The notes below the pieces were generated by a model. It was given only the letters and a program-made list of their open reading frames with translations, was not told the origin of the DNA and ran no database searches. Positions 46,561 to 58,486 of a stretch of DNA of 64,000 nucleotides are shown piece by piece. This stretch comes from Globodera rostochiensis (Eukaryota > Nematoda > Chromadorea > Rhabditida > Heteroderidae). The stretch is taken from positions 5,625,456-5,689,455 of the forward strand of contig JAEVLN010000002.1 of assembly GCA_018350325.1 (NCBI GenBank), given 5' to 3'. Both the position numbers and the translations under genes were made by a program. Position 1 is the first letter of the stretch, and every line of letters begins with the position of its first letter.

Positions 46561-46582
46561 TATTTTATGACACGAAAACTAG

Positions 46583-46631
46583 ACGCCTGCTGGGGACGGC
46601 TGCGCCTTTGCGTGGGGGAGGCTGTTTCTAG
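46583..46631 (+). CDS. Possible short exon, unidentified
   Basis: A 49-nt GC-rich island is bounded by ACGAAAACTAG (weak acceptor) and GTAATT (donor). One frame reads TPAGDGCAFAWGRLFL. All three frames are open, so its coding nature is uncertain. Confidence 0.15.
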
Positions 46632-46734
46632 GTAATTTGTGAAATTTCGTTGCAAAAAAAAGGTTATTTCAAAAATTTTTATTTTTTTTCACTTTTGAGG
46701 AGAGACTGTTGGCTTCCTTATTCAGCAGTGTGCT

Positions 46735-46820
46735 GAGTAAGTACTAACGCCTCGCACCGCGTGAAGGTCGTCTCTCTTTTGCGAGGCAACCCTCCCCTGT
46801 GCTTTGGCAAAAACACAGGA
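46735..46820 (+). ncRNA. Candidate structured RNA, two adjacent hairpins
   Basis: GTAAGTACTAAC is followed by GCCTCGC ... GCGAGGC (8-bp stem, about 22-nt loop) and then CCTGTG ... CACAGG (6-bp stem, 12-nt loop). Two stems in a row within an AT-rich region, beginning at a splice-donor consensus, is the general layout of some small nuclear or spliced-leader RNAs. No Sm-type site is obvious afterwards. Low confidence, and a repeat fragment is the simplest alternative. Confidence 0.2.
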
Positions 46821-47073
46821 TCATCGGGCAAAATATTGAGAATGACAAAACTTGTTTAAGAATATCCGATGTATATGAATAAAGGTTTATACAATACAAG
46901 TAAATATAAATGTACAGGCAAATGTGAAGAAACATGGGAATGGCAAAATGTAGTAAAAAAAGAACACAAATGAATAAAAAGCTTTCATAGAACAAACAAT
47001 GCGATTGAAGGGTGGCACCTTGCATTTAGACAGCGTTTTATTGATCTCCATCCTCCCCTTTCAAGGTGATTGA

Positions 47074-47349
47074 GTGGATTATATTACGATCATATTTAAT
47101 CAAATCAGACAGATCAATGGTTTGAAAATTGAGGAAGAATATCAAAAAACCCGAATGAGACCCTATGAGCTTGATCCCACCAGAGGACTCAGTGAGAATC
47201 GCAAGAAGAAATGGGTGGACAACGACATAGCAATCAAAGATTTGATTTTGCGTTATGACAACGATGAGGAGAGAGATGATGAAACATTACTCAGGCATCT
47301 AAATGCATTACAGTATCGTCTCGCTGACTATAGAATTCAAGATTGGTGA
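47074..47349 (+). CDS. Small protein or exon, unidentified, charged
   Basis: A 91-codon frame ending TGA with clearly protein-like composition: GLKIEEEYQKTRMRPYELD, then DNDIAIKDLILRYDNDEERD and a C-terminal LNALQYRLADYRIQDW. A pyrimidine-poor but usable acceptor (AATCAAATCAG, about 47,109) suggests the exon could begin at RQINGL rather than at the ATG. The charge pattern is that of a helical, soluble domain. It is followed by tandem repeats at 47,391. I do not recognise the family; a host exon or a mobile-element gene fragment are both possible. Confidence 0.45.
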   Translation: MDYITIIFNQIRQINGLKIEEEYQKTRMRPYELDPTRGLSENRKKKWVDNDIAIKDLILRYDNDEERDDETLLRHLNALQYRLADYRIQDW

Positions 47350-47390
47350 TGTCAGAGTCTAAAGCTCATGTTGGGCCTTGAGCAAGCCAA

Positions 47391-47490
47391 TTGAATATAG
47401 TTGACTTTAGTTGATTTGTTTATTTAAAAATATTGGAAAATTGAATACAATTGACTTTAGTTGATTTGTTTATTTAAAAATATTGGAAAA
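47391..47490. repeat. Tandem duplication, 50-bp unit
   Basis: Two units starting TTGAATATAGTTGACTTTAG and TTGAATACAATTGACTTTAG, nearly identical, directly before the CGCAAATGTC array. Confidence 0.85.
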
Positions 47491-47499
47491 TTGGCAAAA

Positions 47500-47695
47500 T
47501 GTCGGGCCGCAAATGTCTTATTTTGGCTGGGGCCGCAAATCTCTGAAAAAGTGATATAAATCTCTTCACATTTTGGGCCGCAAATGTCTGGGGCGCAAAT
47601 GTCTGGAGCGCAAATGTCTGACCGCAAATGTCGAGTTTGGCTGTGGCCGCAAATGTCTGCGCCGCAAATGTCTGAGGCGCAAATGTCAGGACACG
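47500..47695. repeat. CGCAAATGTCTG word array
   Basis: About ten copies of a 12-16 bp unit (CCGCAAATGTCTG and GCGCAAATGTCTGG types), some separated by TTTGGCTGTGG. On the minus strand the 15-bp form gives a repeating DICAPDICG peptide, which is a by-product. No matching inverted array nearby, so it may be one end of a larger element. Confidence 0.85.
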
Positions 47696-48139
47696 GGAAG
47701 GGGGACGCCAAAATAGTATCGAACAAAAATACATACAAATACATTTTTGAGATCTAATTAAAAAATATAAGAAATAATGTTTATGTTTAAACCTGTTAGT
47801 AATCGGTTTAAAAATATAACCGATTTAATAATTGATTTTTATTTTTCTAGAATGCATAAAACATAAATAAAATATACAATTAAAAAATTTATTATAAACA
47901 ATCTTTATATACGTAATCATAGCAGTTTGTCTAAATAAACGTGAAAAAAGAAGTAAATTAATCAATGTTTACTAAGAATTAAGCAAATTGTGCAAAATAT
48001 TTAATTACCAATTAAAATTGTCAAGCGACGCAGAAAATTAATAAAATAAAAAATTATATAATTATTTATACAGAAATTAATGATATAAAAATAAACAATT
48101 ATTTTTGTCTGTTTATAAAAATTAATTGCTAACTTTTCT
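47696..48139. other. A-rich stretch without a gene
   Basis: Nothing identifiable. Confidence 0.55.
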
Positions 48140-48223
48140 ATGCGCATTCACCGCTACAAACTGTTCAATCACAGTGCTTCCGCACTTCAAGTCTCTAATG
48201 ATGATGGTCTTTTGGATATTTAA
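48140..48223 (+). CDS. Exon-like small frame, unidentified
   Basis: ATG at 48,140 opens 27 codons, MRIHRYKLFNHSASALQVSN then DDGLLDI and TAA. The island is GC-rich relative to its A-rich flanks. No family recognised and no clear splice sites. Confidence 0.22.
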   Translation: MRIHRYKLFNHSASALQVSNDDGLLDI

Positions 48224-49092
48224 ATAAAAAAGACACTATTAAACAAACATAAATAATATCGCCAGTATCGCAATACAAATAATTTTAAAATAATATTTAC
48301 AAAATTTTTACATAACACCAAACTGATTTCTGTAGAAATACCTTCACGCTTTTGACCACATTGGTAAATGGTGCAATTTCAAAATAACTCATATGATTTA
48401 AAAAAGTCGAAATCAATACATTTTTTTAATGAATTTCAAGAAAAATGAATGCAATAATATGTGCTAAAAATCTGGAGGTAGTTGAAATTTATTTTACAAC
48501 AGTCAAAGGGTTTAATCAAATAATACTCCCTTAACATAACACAACTCGCATTTTTGCTGCCAATCTGCGAGGGTAGCTTTTGAATGCTCAAATACTGCAG
48601 TGGTTCACAAAAGTTTTCAGCGCTAAATAAATACAGATAAACCAAATGCAAAATCTAACTTTTACAGAGACTGAAATTTGACAAAGATCTGTCTAAAGTA
48701 ACTTCATCATATCTTGTAATTATGCCTGATAGTTTATTAATTACATTGCTAATCTTAAAATATTTTAGAAATAAATCATTAAATGGATTTAATACTAATT
48801 ATAATGCTTATTAAAAGGTTTGCATCAAAAAATAAATAGTTCTTTTCAAATGATACATAATAATGAATGCAAATGCAGCCCATGAGAGTGAAACCCCCAT
48901 AACCAATACAAAAGCGATGTTATCTGTCGCGCTGACGTTTCGCTGATTTCATTGCAAAGTCATTAGAAATAAAAACTAAAATGTAAATTATGCTAAATTG
49001 AATACGTTGCAATGGTAAAAAATAAAAAAATGTTTTAAAATTAAATTAAAATAAGGTGCAAAAATTTTATGTGCTGATATCCCAATTTCAAA
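48224..49092. other. A-rich stretch without a firm gene
   Basis: A denser patch lies at 48,880-48,955 but has no clean boundaries. Confidence 0.5.
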
Positions 49093-49236
49093 ATGCTCGC
49101 AAAAATTCGAAACGAAAGAGACGAAGCAAGAGCTCACGCTTCAAGGCTTCTTCTTCGGGAACAAGCTCTGCGGCGTGGAATTCAACGCTTTACGCAACTT
49201 CTTGCGGCGGAATTAAAGTTTCTTGCTTATTTTTAA
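49093..49236 (+). CDS. Charged helical exon-like frame, unidentified
   Basis: ATG at 49,093 opens 47 codons ending TAA, with MLAKIRNERDEARAHASRLL then REQALRRGIQRFTQLLAAEL. The pattern of charged and hydrophobic residues suits an amphipathic or coiled-coil helix. The GC-rich codons stop abruptly at the stop codon. The neighbouring frame, Ser/Lys/Arg-rich (KSSRFKASSSGTSSAAW), is also open, so frame choice is not settled. Confidence 0.3.
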   Translation: MLAKIRNERDEARAHASRLLLREQALRRGIQRFTQLLAAELKFLAYF

Positions 49237-50617
49237 TTCTGCAACAACTATACAATTAATACAAAATAAAATGTCATAACAAAAAATAAAATAAATTTTC
49301 AAATTTAGAAAATAAATACTATGAAAAAATTTTAATATTTTAATAATAATTAAAACAATGCACCACGCAGATCCAAACCACGCCTGTGCTTCGATAAACA
49401 GTAGAGACAGCGAAACCGTAAAGCAGTTTAGAAGAAACATAAAAAACTAAGTTGTACAGCTTCATAATAAAATAACGAAGTAAATAAATATTATAAAAAA
49501 TATGCAAATGACATTTATTACTTACATTAATAATATTGAAAATCCATTTAATTTTTTGTTATAGATGAATGGATATAAATGAACTTAAAACTAAACTTTA
49601 AAAAATAAAAATGTTTAACTTTTAAGTGACTATTACATCGCAACTGGGAATAGCCAAAAGATGTTAAAACACATTAAAATAGATTTTTTAAAAATTTTAC
49701 TAAATTGTTGAATGCTAAGAAAAAAATTTAGAAAAATAAAAATTGAATATATTAAAAAATAAAGATTTTAAAAGATTAATTTATGCAATATGTTATATAG
49801 ATATAAGAGCTCAATCTAAATGTATCTGTGTAGCTTTTTTATAAGTGCGTATCAAAGAATAAAAAATTTTTGGGGAAACAAACGATGCCTCATGATAGAG
49901 CCCGAGATTCTTTTTTACCTATGATAATGGGGAATGCCTTTGTGAAGACGTTAAATTCCAATATTAAAAAGAAAGTGAAACAATAAAAAATATTAATATT
50001 AGTTTTTTTTAGCCTTTTAAAATCTTTAATGCAATCAAATATAAAAACAGAGATAACACAAAATGTAATAATATAAATCAATAAACATTTGAACCCATAA
50101 GTATATACATACTGAATTCTTATTCATTTAAAAATAATTTTAGCATAAAGAATTAATTATTTTTCAAAATGCATATTATCAAAAATTTTAAATATACCTA
50201 TTAAAACTAAAAAGCATGCATATACAGAGATTGTTAAAACAGCTGATGGCTTACGTCAAAGGAATTTATTTAAAAAATATTCTAAATAAAGTGTACAAAT
50301 GATTACTTGTTAAGAATGAAAATTAACATAATTTAAAAAAAAACTTTAAGCGATTAAACAACTACCAATTGATGAAACATTGTGAATTCTTTACTTGGCA
50401 TAAAAAAAATAAGAGAATAAGTCAGTCATAAAATTTTGGAAAAAGAAATTTTAAAAAAAGAAATTTGTTTGATTTGGTAATATTAAATATTAATGTCATA
50501 TAATTTAAAAAAAGATGTTTGACTAACCTACTCAGCTTCAAGAATTAGATAAAATTTTATTAAAAAGTTAAATATTATTTGACTATTTTTTGTAAAGGAC
50601 TCATTGAATGCTGTTAA
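49237..50617. other. A-rich stretch without a gene
   Basis: A-rich up to about 50,600. The minus-strand frames here are T-rich hydrophobic chance frames. Confidence 0.55.
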
Positions 50618-50755
50618 TATTTCTTACCGCCCACCGTAAAACGACTATCGGCGATCTGTAGCCATCGTTTGGCGCAAATGTTCCAGCAATTTGGTATCGA
50701 AATCACTTTTGTTGCCTCTAGTCAATTGGTTGAGCGGGGGCAAAATTTGGAATAA
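50618..50755 (+). CDS. Exon-like frame at an A-rich to T-rich switch
   Basis: Forty-five codons are open after TAA and end with TAA at 50,753. They include VKRLSAICSHRLAQMFQQFG and IEITFVASSQLVERGQNLE, a natural protein-like composition with mixed codons. The plus strand is A-rich before this island and T-rich after it. The frame has no ATG at its beginning, so an upstream exon would be expected, but no strong acceptor is seen. No family recognised. Confidence 0.32.
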   Translation, partial: YFLPPTVKRLSAICSHRLAQMFQQFGIEITFVASSQLVERGQNLE

Positions 50756-52496
50756 ATTTTTTGAAAAATGAGACCATTCTAAGGAACCGCTTAATTTCCT
50801 TGACGTTTTTTGGGTCAGGGAAAGCTCAAATACTTTACAAAAATTATAGTAGTAGTTTTCTTTTGGCAGCTGCTAGAGTCAATAGAGTTTTCTTATTGCT
50901 TTATGCAATTTAGTTAACGTTTTTTATTTGGTTTTAGTTTTTAAATATATTATAACATGATAATTTTTTGCTTTTTAATTACAATATGGGTAACTGACTT
51001 TTAGTCAAACAATATTACATAACCGTTCGGTACTTGGGTATTTTATAAATTTATGCAAATAGCAATGTTAAACTCTGTGCATTGCAGGTGAACTGATTAA
51101 TGATATTTACAATTATGAAATAAGATACATTATTGGTAGTTGCTACGGCATTTATATTATGCCATCACTGCCCCAATAAATTTATGTGTAACCTTATTTC
51201 CAGACATTGATTTTCATATTGGTAACTATTTTATTTATTATTGAAGTTTGTAATATATACAAAATGATACGAACTTTGTAGACAAAATTTTAAATAGTCT
51301 ATCATTTTTTGAATTCTCACTTGGAGAAAAGGCAGTTCCTGGCTGCAACATTGCAATGTATGATGTCCATTGAGTGGGGAGATCCATCTAAATCTGTAGT
51401 TGTTCAGGCCGTGTATTAACACTCCTTTTTCTGCAATATATTCTTCGGTTTTTATTGCATTTTCCAAAATTATTTTCAATGTTATTCTTTTCTTTATAAA
51501 TATTAAATTGAAGCAGTCTTTTTTAAAATATATATATTAAAACTTTTTCTTCAAGAAAAAAAAATGTTAGATTTAGTTTTTTTGGTCCCTTTTTTAGGGT
51601 TAAATTTAACAGGTTCCTCCATACATTTCTTTAGCGTGCAAAGAGCAAAATTGTTTTTTATTGACTGTTGACTGTTAATTAAATATTTGTCGCCTTTTTC
51701 GCTCATCATAATTTACAATTTGTATTTGGCATTACGCTCGCCCTCAAAACTCGCCTGAAATAATCATATGCCATACATTTAATCTCCAAAGAAAATTAAA
51801 ACAGTGGTAAAAGACCAAAAATTAAGAAAAAGGCTCAAATGGGAACTTCCAAATAAAAAGTCCTCTAAAATTTGTATAATTGTAAATTAAAATAACCTCG
51901 AGATTCAAATATTTTTTATATGATTGGAATTTGGCGACAAAATGTGTCATCTAATTACAGGGTTGCCAACAAAATTTTTTGGGGCGACAAAATGTTTCGA
52001 GTTTTTTGATCGGCAACAAGCGTGTAGCAACGAATGTTGATTTATATTGAGGGCTTCTCTCGTCAAACCGTGTTCGCTAAAAAAAAGTTAAAACCTAAAA
52101 TCAAGTTTCTAAGTTTCAAAATATTCGAGTTATAAAGAAAAATAATTAAACTAAACCTTTTAAACTTCACGAGTTACAACAAAGGAATCTCATTGTTTTA
52201 CATGTTATTTAGAATTTTGTAATATTTTATAATGAGGGTTTATTAAATTATTTATTTTTTTATATTAGGTACTTAAAAATACTTATTGATTTCAACAGTA
52301 AAAGTGAAGTACCGTTTCTGATGAATTATGAGTATTTTATTGAAACTAATTTTTCACAATAAAATTTAAACTTTTATTAATAATTTATTTGTCAAGAATT
52401 TTAAATATTAAAAAAAGGTAATACATTTATTATTTTTAGTATAGTATATTTTATAATAATTTTACAATAACTTAACTTTAAAATAATACTTTACAG
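50756..52496. other. T-rich stretch without a firm gene
   Basis: T-rich. A pair of GGCGACAAAATGT words (51,933 and 51,984) and a GGTTGCC/GGCAAC pair lie near 51,960-52,010. Minus-strand frame 51,231-51,479 has no recognisable family. Confidence 0.45.
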
Positions 52497-52583
52497 CTCC
52501 CTTGGAGAGGCATTTTATGTCACAGTAGTGAGTTGCTCGTCACCGAACTCTTGCCCCCAAAAGTTTTCATCTCGACCAAATGA
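52497..52583 (+). CDS. Possible terminal exon, unidentified
   Basis: A good acceptor (AAAATAATACTTTACAG) precedes 28 codons, LPWRGILCHSSELLVTELLP then PKVFISTK, ending TGA. The island has balanced base composition in a T-rich segment. The peptide is not assignable. Confidence 0.3.
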   Translation, partial: LPWRGILCHSSELLVTELLPPKVFISTK

Positions 52584-53246
52584 AGCCCGCTTGCACAGTA
52601 CCATCCCTGTCCATAGAAAAAACAATTATTATAAATACTTCTTATTGCCTATGACTGTGTTTTTCTAGTTTTTAGACATTGTATAAACAATTTTATTATT
52701 GTATTTTATTAATTATAAAGGGCAAAACAAAGGGCGAAAATAAAGTGTGGTTTTTATTTTATTCATGAAACACGGGTTTGTAGTTATGGCAAATTTTAGT
52801 TGATTATTCGTTTTGATTTGATTTAATTATAGTTTAATTCAACAATTTTATATTTTTTAAAAGTAGTTTAAAAAGTTTTTAAAAGTGTTTACTTGTTTAT
52901 TGTTTATGTTTTTTTTAAATTTTATGTATCGTATCAATATTTGTACGGTATGATTACTTTGTTTTTTGGTTTTGGTAAACCATAGAATAAACACTTATTA
53001 TATTAAAAAAATTAATCTAAGGTCCAGATTTAAAACACCTATAAAAGTTTTTGAACAAATAAATTAATAAATACTTTAATTATGATGAATTTCAGATAGC
53101 GAATATTAGAATAATTTGATTTTTATTAAATAAATTAAAATAAATAAAATTCATGTTTTTAACTTTATTTTATTTTTGTATTTAAGATTATTATTACTTT
53201 TTTCATAGTTTTTTTTTTTATGTTTTTAATTACTATAATATTTTGC

Positions 53247-53556
53247 GGTTCCGCATAGTACGACTGGTGGGGCAACAACTGCCGGAGAATGGGACGGGCA
53301 ATGCGCCGAGCGTGGGAAAAACGAATTTGTCTTGATTAATTTTTTTGCTTTTTTAAAATTTGTTTCTGATAATGTAGTCTTGTTCAATTATTTTAAATCA
53401 AATTTTATAAACTTTATATATTTACTTTATTTAGAGCCATTTAGACGGTCTAGAGCAGTTCACGAAAGAACAAAAAAAATTAATTTGACTGTGTTGTTAA
53501 ATTATTGTAATATTTGCAATAATTTTTTAACAAAAGAAAAGAATAGAAGTTATTAA
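53247..53556 (+). CDS. Open frame with two GC-richer islands, unidentified
   Basis: About 103 codons are open on the plus strand. The first part (STTGGATTAGEWDGQCAERG) and the part after an acceptor-like TTTACTTTATTTAG (FRRSRAVHERTKK) are protein-like. Between them lies a T-rich hydrophobic stretch that could be an intron read through. The last 74 codons start at an ATT or internal codon, so a single-exon gene is unlikely. Confidence 0.22.
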
Positions 53557-54454
53557 TTTAAATTGCTTCCTGCTAGACTTTCCACTCAAGGAAATTCGAA
53601 AGTCTGGTAGTAGATTTTACTGTCTTTGCATTTGCCTCGCCCGGTATGTGAGATGCGTGACAACCAAAAAATGTACTTTATATATAATAATTTAAAGCGT
53701 TTAAATATTTTTTGATTTTTTTTTATTGTTTTTAATAATTTAACTTGAATTTTTGGAAATTATAAATGTCAAATTAGTGTCAATTTATAAGTAACTTTTG
53801 GTTGTAATATTGTTATTTTTGTTTATCAGCGCAAATAAAATTCTTTTTACTATATTTGTATCAATTCACAAAAACATTTTAATGTAATATCCATTTTTAA
53901 TAAGTTATTTTTGTATTAAGAATTAGTTAAATTTTAAGTCCTCAGTTATTTTTGCACCTCACCAAATGTGAATCAAAATGAAAGCAGCTATAACTTTTTT
54001 AAATTCAACCAAATCAAAAAAAAGGGATGCCATTCGAAAACTCTAAGAAAGAAGAATCATTTGAAAAAGCCAAGCGACTTGATTCGCTTTAAAAGCTTAA
54101 AATGTTAAAAAGCATTATAGCTTTTCAATTGCTGGCACTGAAGTGTTGTGCACTGCCGGCGGTACCGATAAGTGCCAGCGAAAGAAACTTGAAAATTTAG
54201 AAGAATTTAGTAGAAAATTATCTAAATTTGACGAAAAAAACTCAACTACTATCAATCATTTTCTATGCAAAATTTTAAATATAAACAATGAATACCAAAA
54301 TAGTTCCTTGATTAAAATCGTCAACACACCGTCTGGATAGCTATTTTAAGTACATTGTTGAAAAATAAGTTTGTTTTAAATGTTTGAGTACAAAGATACG
54401 TTTCCAAACTGTACTTGCCATTAAAATACATTACGAAAACTAAAAAAAAGAAAA
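53557..54454. other. T-rich then mixed sequence; hairpin module copy 4 at 54,157
   Basis: An exon-like patch at 53,570-53,647 ends in a GTGAGA donor. At 54,157-54,180 CGGCGGTACC, GATA, AGTGCCAGCG is a diverged copy of the GC-rich hairpin. The open frame 54,143-54,340 runs through this repeat and is not called. Confidence 0.45.
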
Positions 54455-54700
54455 TGCTGTGCAACATTTAAATGGACGCCAACTATTCGATGTGGAAATA
54501 AATGAATGAATTGGTGTGGTAGGAGAATGGTCAGTTCCCCAGTGCCAATCGAAGAAAGAGAACGCGGGGGAAGGGGAGAAAGGAAAATAGGTAAAGAAAG
54601 GAGCAGAGAAAAGAGGGGGAAAGAAAGCAAAATTAAGTGGAGAGCAGAGAAGGAGAGAAAGAAGGCTAATTGATGGGGGCAGAGAAAGGCAGAAAGAGTA
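54455..54700. repeat. Purine-rich dispersed repeat, copy 2
   Basis: Same order of words as 28,780-29,030 (GCAACATTTAAA, GGACGCCAACT, AATTGGTGTGG, CAGTGCCAATCGAAG) and then a GA-rich stretch. The G run after GAACGC is shorter than in copy 1. Confidence 0.8.
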
Positions 54701-54994
54701 GGGCAGTCAGTGCCCAGTGGTTTACATTTCGCTTATGTGACAACAAGAAAAAAAAGTTTTTTACAACAAAAAAGGTGTTTCCAGGGATTTTCGGAGTCGT
54801 TGAATCCGAAAAGCAGTTTTAGCTCTTACTTATAACATTTAATAAAAATGTGTGGTAAATATGGATCATAGGTCCCAGGCTCAAAATCACTCAAAACCAC
54901 TCTGAAACCGACAAAACAATCAAAAAATTTATTGGGACGATTACACTAAGGTCAGTCTGTTACAGTGTGTAACAATATGTATTATAAAATCACG

Positions 54995-55514
54995 GTAGGG
55001 GTCGTTTGAGTCTGGCAGGTTGAGTCTGGGCCATTGAGTCTGGCCGGTTGAGTCTGGTGGCCAGTTAAGTCTGGTTAGAAGGAAAAAAAGTTGCCATATT
55101 TTGGAAATTAAATTTTCTGAACCGGTTTCAATAACCGTTTAAATATTATAAAGGATTAAATTATTCTTTTCCGATTTTGGCTTACCGGACCATTTGTCGT
55201 CGTGTCATATGTATGTGACAATTGAGCTTATTTGTTAGGCTTAAACCTAAGCTAGCCTAGGCTTAGGCTTAAAGCTAATCTATGTATAACATGAAAAACA
55301 AATTTTTTAAAGCTCTTATTTCGGATTTTTCGAGCCTAAATAAGCCTTTATACGGTTTTTAAAACCTGTTTTTGAAACCGGTTCAGAAAATTTTATTTCC
55401 AAAATATTGCAACTTTTTTCCCTTCTAACCAGAGACTCAACTGGCCACCAGAGTCAACCGGCCAGACTCAACTGGCCCAGACTCAACCGGCAGACTCAAA
55501 CGGGCCGCTCCCTA
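54995..55514. mobile_element. Palindromic TIR element with GAGTCTGG words
   Basis: About 135 bp at the left (54,995-55,140) is repeated inverted at the right (55,375-55,514), including ATTTTCTGAACCGGTTTC and the array of TTGAGTCTGG-type words. Flanks AAATCACG and AAATCACC match at 7 of 8 positions, consistent with an 8-bp target duplication. The 235-bp centre has TTAGGC-like text but no gene. A non-autonomous hAT-like element is the best guess. Confidence 0.75.
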
Positions 55515-56254
55515 AAATCACCCAATTCCACTTATACTGAACCGACCGAGCTGAAATTTTTACCAGGTGTGGCGTTTGCATAAATATTAAGATTCAAAAA
55601 AGAAAAAAGGAAAGTGCTGAAGAAATTTTTTTTTTAGAAATTTTTTTCCAAAATCGGGGTGTAACAAAAGAATAAAATCAAATTTTAAAACCAGATAAAA
55701 TCTGCAAAATCATAAAGTACAGCAATAAAATAAACAAAATATTTTATCCAACGCATCCGCCGACTTTTTGACTCCAAGAGGGCAATATACGAAAAATTCT
55801 TAGACACCTCAAACCTTTGATACAATTTCTCTTTCGACGAAAATTTCGAAGAATTCGTCTTTTGTTTTTCGAAATCGAAACAAAAGAAAAATCTCGAAAT
55901 TGTCGAAATCGAAAGGCTTCGACGCAATCCTGCTTGAGTCATCTTTCAGAAATTCTGCTGTGCTTTTAATTTTTCAAATTGTATGATTATTCAATTTTTT
56001 TAGTATAATCAATGGTTTAATAAAAAATTCAAATATGCTTTTGTAATAATCTAAAATTTAGTGATAATTTTCCATTTGCTTCTGTTTGAATGTAATTAAT
56101 TTATAAACACCAAAATCTCTTTTTACTTATGGAAGCTAAATTTTTAAGAAATAAATTTAAATTAATTATTAACCTTAACATAACCCCTATTGCAACTTGA
56201 AAAAGTTATCGTTAAATTGAACAACGTAATTATGAAATTTTTCGATTTTGGATT

Positions 56255-56400
56255 GCTTTTTCTTCTCTATTTTACTTTCTGTCCTGTTTCTCGGCATCTT
56301 CATTTTACTTCCCCCCCCCCTCTTTCTGTCTCACCTTCATTTTGCTTTCTCTTTGCCCTCTTTCTCTGGCACACTTTTATGTTGCTATTTTCAATCGATG
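56255..56400. repeat. Purine-rich dispersed repeat, copy 3, reverse orientation
   Basis: Pyrimidine-rich on the plus strand. The words TTCTGTCTCACCTTCATTTT and CTTTGCCCTCTTTCTCTG are reverse complements of text at 28,920-28,985. It includes a 10-C run at 56,311-56,320. Confidence 0.65.
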
Positions 56401-58486
56401 TTGGCATCAATTTCTAAATTATGATTGTTTCAGCATTTTGAATTTTTTTTTTTTGCGCATCTTATGGTTCATAGGTATTTGTCAAGGTTGCCAATGCATT
56501 TCTTTTTTAAATATTCTGTTTTTAGCTCGATGTATATTTTTTTAAACTGATTTCTGTGCTCATAGGAGTTGTAATCCAAAAAAAACATGGTTTGAAGTAA
56601 AAAGTGACCTAGAATCATAATGCATTTTTGAATAAACTCTTAAAGAAATATGCAAAAAAGCACCCAAATTTTGGTGTTTGTGGTCAATATTTTGGGCATT
56701 TTATTAGTCAATAGTTCACATTTTTAGTCAATATGAATCCGTTCTCTAATGACCTACAATGCAATTCATTTAAAAAAACATTAAAGAATTAAAAACAATT
56801 TTTTCTAATTCAGTTTAAGTCTAGAAAACATGATAAGGGTTTAAACAACAAAAAAAATTGAGAACAGCTTCATGGTTCCCAAAAATGCAGCCCTCTAAGA
56901 ATCAAACGAAAAAAAACAACACAATAATGCGAAAGCTTTGGATGTTAATTATCGTGCAAATTGTTATATAAAATGTTTTATTTAATAAAATTGTACCGAC
57001 GCTCTCTTATTGCAAAAGACAGTTCTTGAACCAATGCTGTGCCGTACGAAATATAGTATGCATCTATAGTATGATATAAAATTCAGCTATTGTTAAATAA
57101 TTAAATTTAAATGCATTTGGATTGATTGACGTACAATTTTGAACAGGATTGAATATTTTCTATAAAATGCCATACACATTGTAATGCAACAAATGCATTC
57201 AAACTTTTTTATTCAACAATTTCAATGTTTTTTATATGGCCTTAACGATAGTTATCTCGACTAGCTAGCTTATCCAAAATTGTAATACATGAATTAAATT
57301 ATTTAACAACAAAAACTAAAAAATTGATTCTCGGCAAACAAATGAATGTTCAAAAAATCTAAAATATTCTAATTTTAATTATAAATAAATGGAATAAAAA
57401 ATTGTTGGAATCAACAACAGATTTAGATGACCCTGAAATGACTTAGAAAAACACACACAAACAAACAAGCCAAAAAAACATGTAAAAATATAAATTTTAC
57501 CTTTCAGATTTCAATATAGTTTTTATAGAGCTTGATAATTAAAATTTTTTACTGAATCTTTGTGCTGCTTTAAGATGTGTAAAATAAAAAACGTATCTTT
57601 ATAGGTAAAAATTATTATAATCATTTACAGTCCAAATTCCAGCAACACCACAGATCCTCAGAACTGCTATCATCGCAAATGGCTAAAAATGAATAATTTG
57701 CCATGCCAAACTATAAAGTTGAGATTCAATTAATCATAGTATTTGTGCCTATTTCATGGCCGATACCTTCGGTATTATTCTTTAATAAGTTTTTATTAAA
57801 AAAAACAAAAGATTTAATATGGCTTCCGAAAACCATCAGTAATAATTAAATACAAACAAGAATTTGTTCTTAATTGACAAATATACCAATAATAAATATG
57901 ATAGAATAAAATATTAAACAAAAATATCTAATAAAATTGCAAATATTAATTCAATAAATAATAATGCCCACCAATTGCAATGTTTTGTAACGAACCATTT
58001 TAACAGACCAAAAATAGACGACAACTACATAATGCCACCAATTTAAGAAAGAAAATTAATCACATGTCATCGGGATAAATCAAATTTTAAAAATCATGCC
58101 CTCAAAAGCATTTCCACAATTACAAGCTGGTCCTTTTTTTGAGGCCCATCAAACGCCACCCAGCGTACGATTGTTTCAACCCTTTACCAATTTCGATATT
58201 AATAATAAAATCATTATTAGAAAATTCAAAAATTATAATTTACAGTGCATGCATTGGATTTAAATTCATTGATAAACTAATTAGTCAATTTAAAATTAAA
58301 TCAAAGAAATAAGTTGATCCTTATTATTTAAAAAAAAAACTTACATTAAAAGTAGAAAATTATGATTAAGTAAACAAGCTTATTAATCTTTAAAATTAAG
58401 CAAAGAATTTTAGATTAAAATATTTTCAGCTGTTAAATATTATAAAAGAGAATATAATATAAAGTAGTTTTGAATAGAATTTGTAC
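56401..58486. other. AT-rich stretch without a gene
   Basis: Mixed, then A-rich from about 57,000. No supported gene or repeat. Confidence 0.55.

Noticed and set aside
47457..47744. Cys/Asp repeat frames on the minus strand
   Set aside because: Arise from the CGCAAATGTC array; the repeating peptide mirrors the DNA unit.
55236..55275. Possible telomere-like repeat
   Set aside because: Only scattered TTAGGC-like words inside a TIR element; not tandem.
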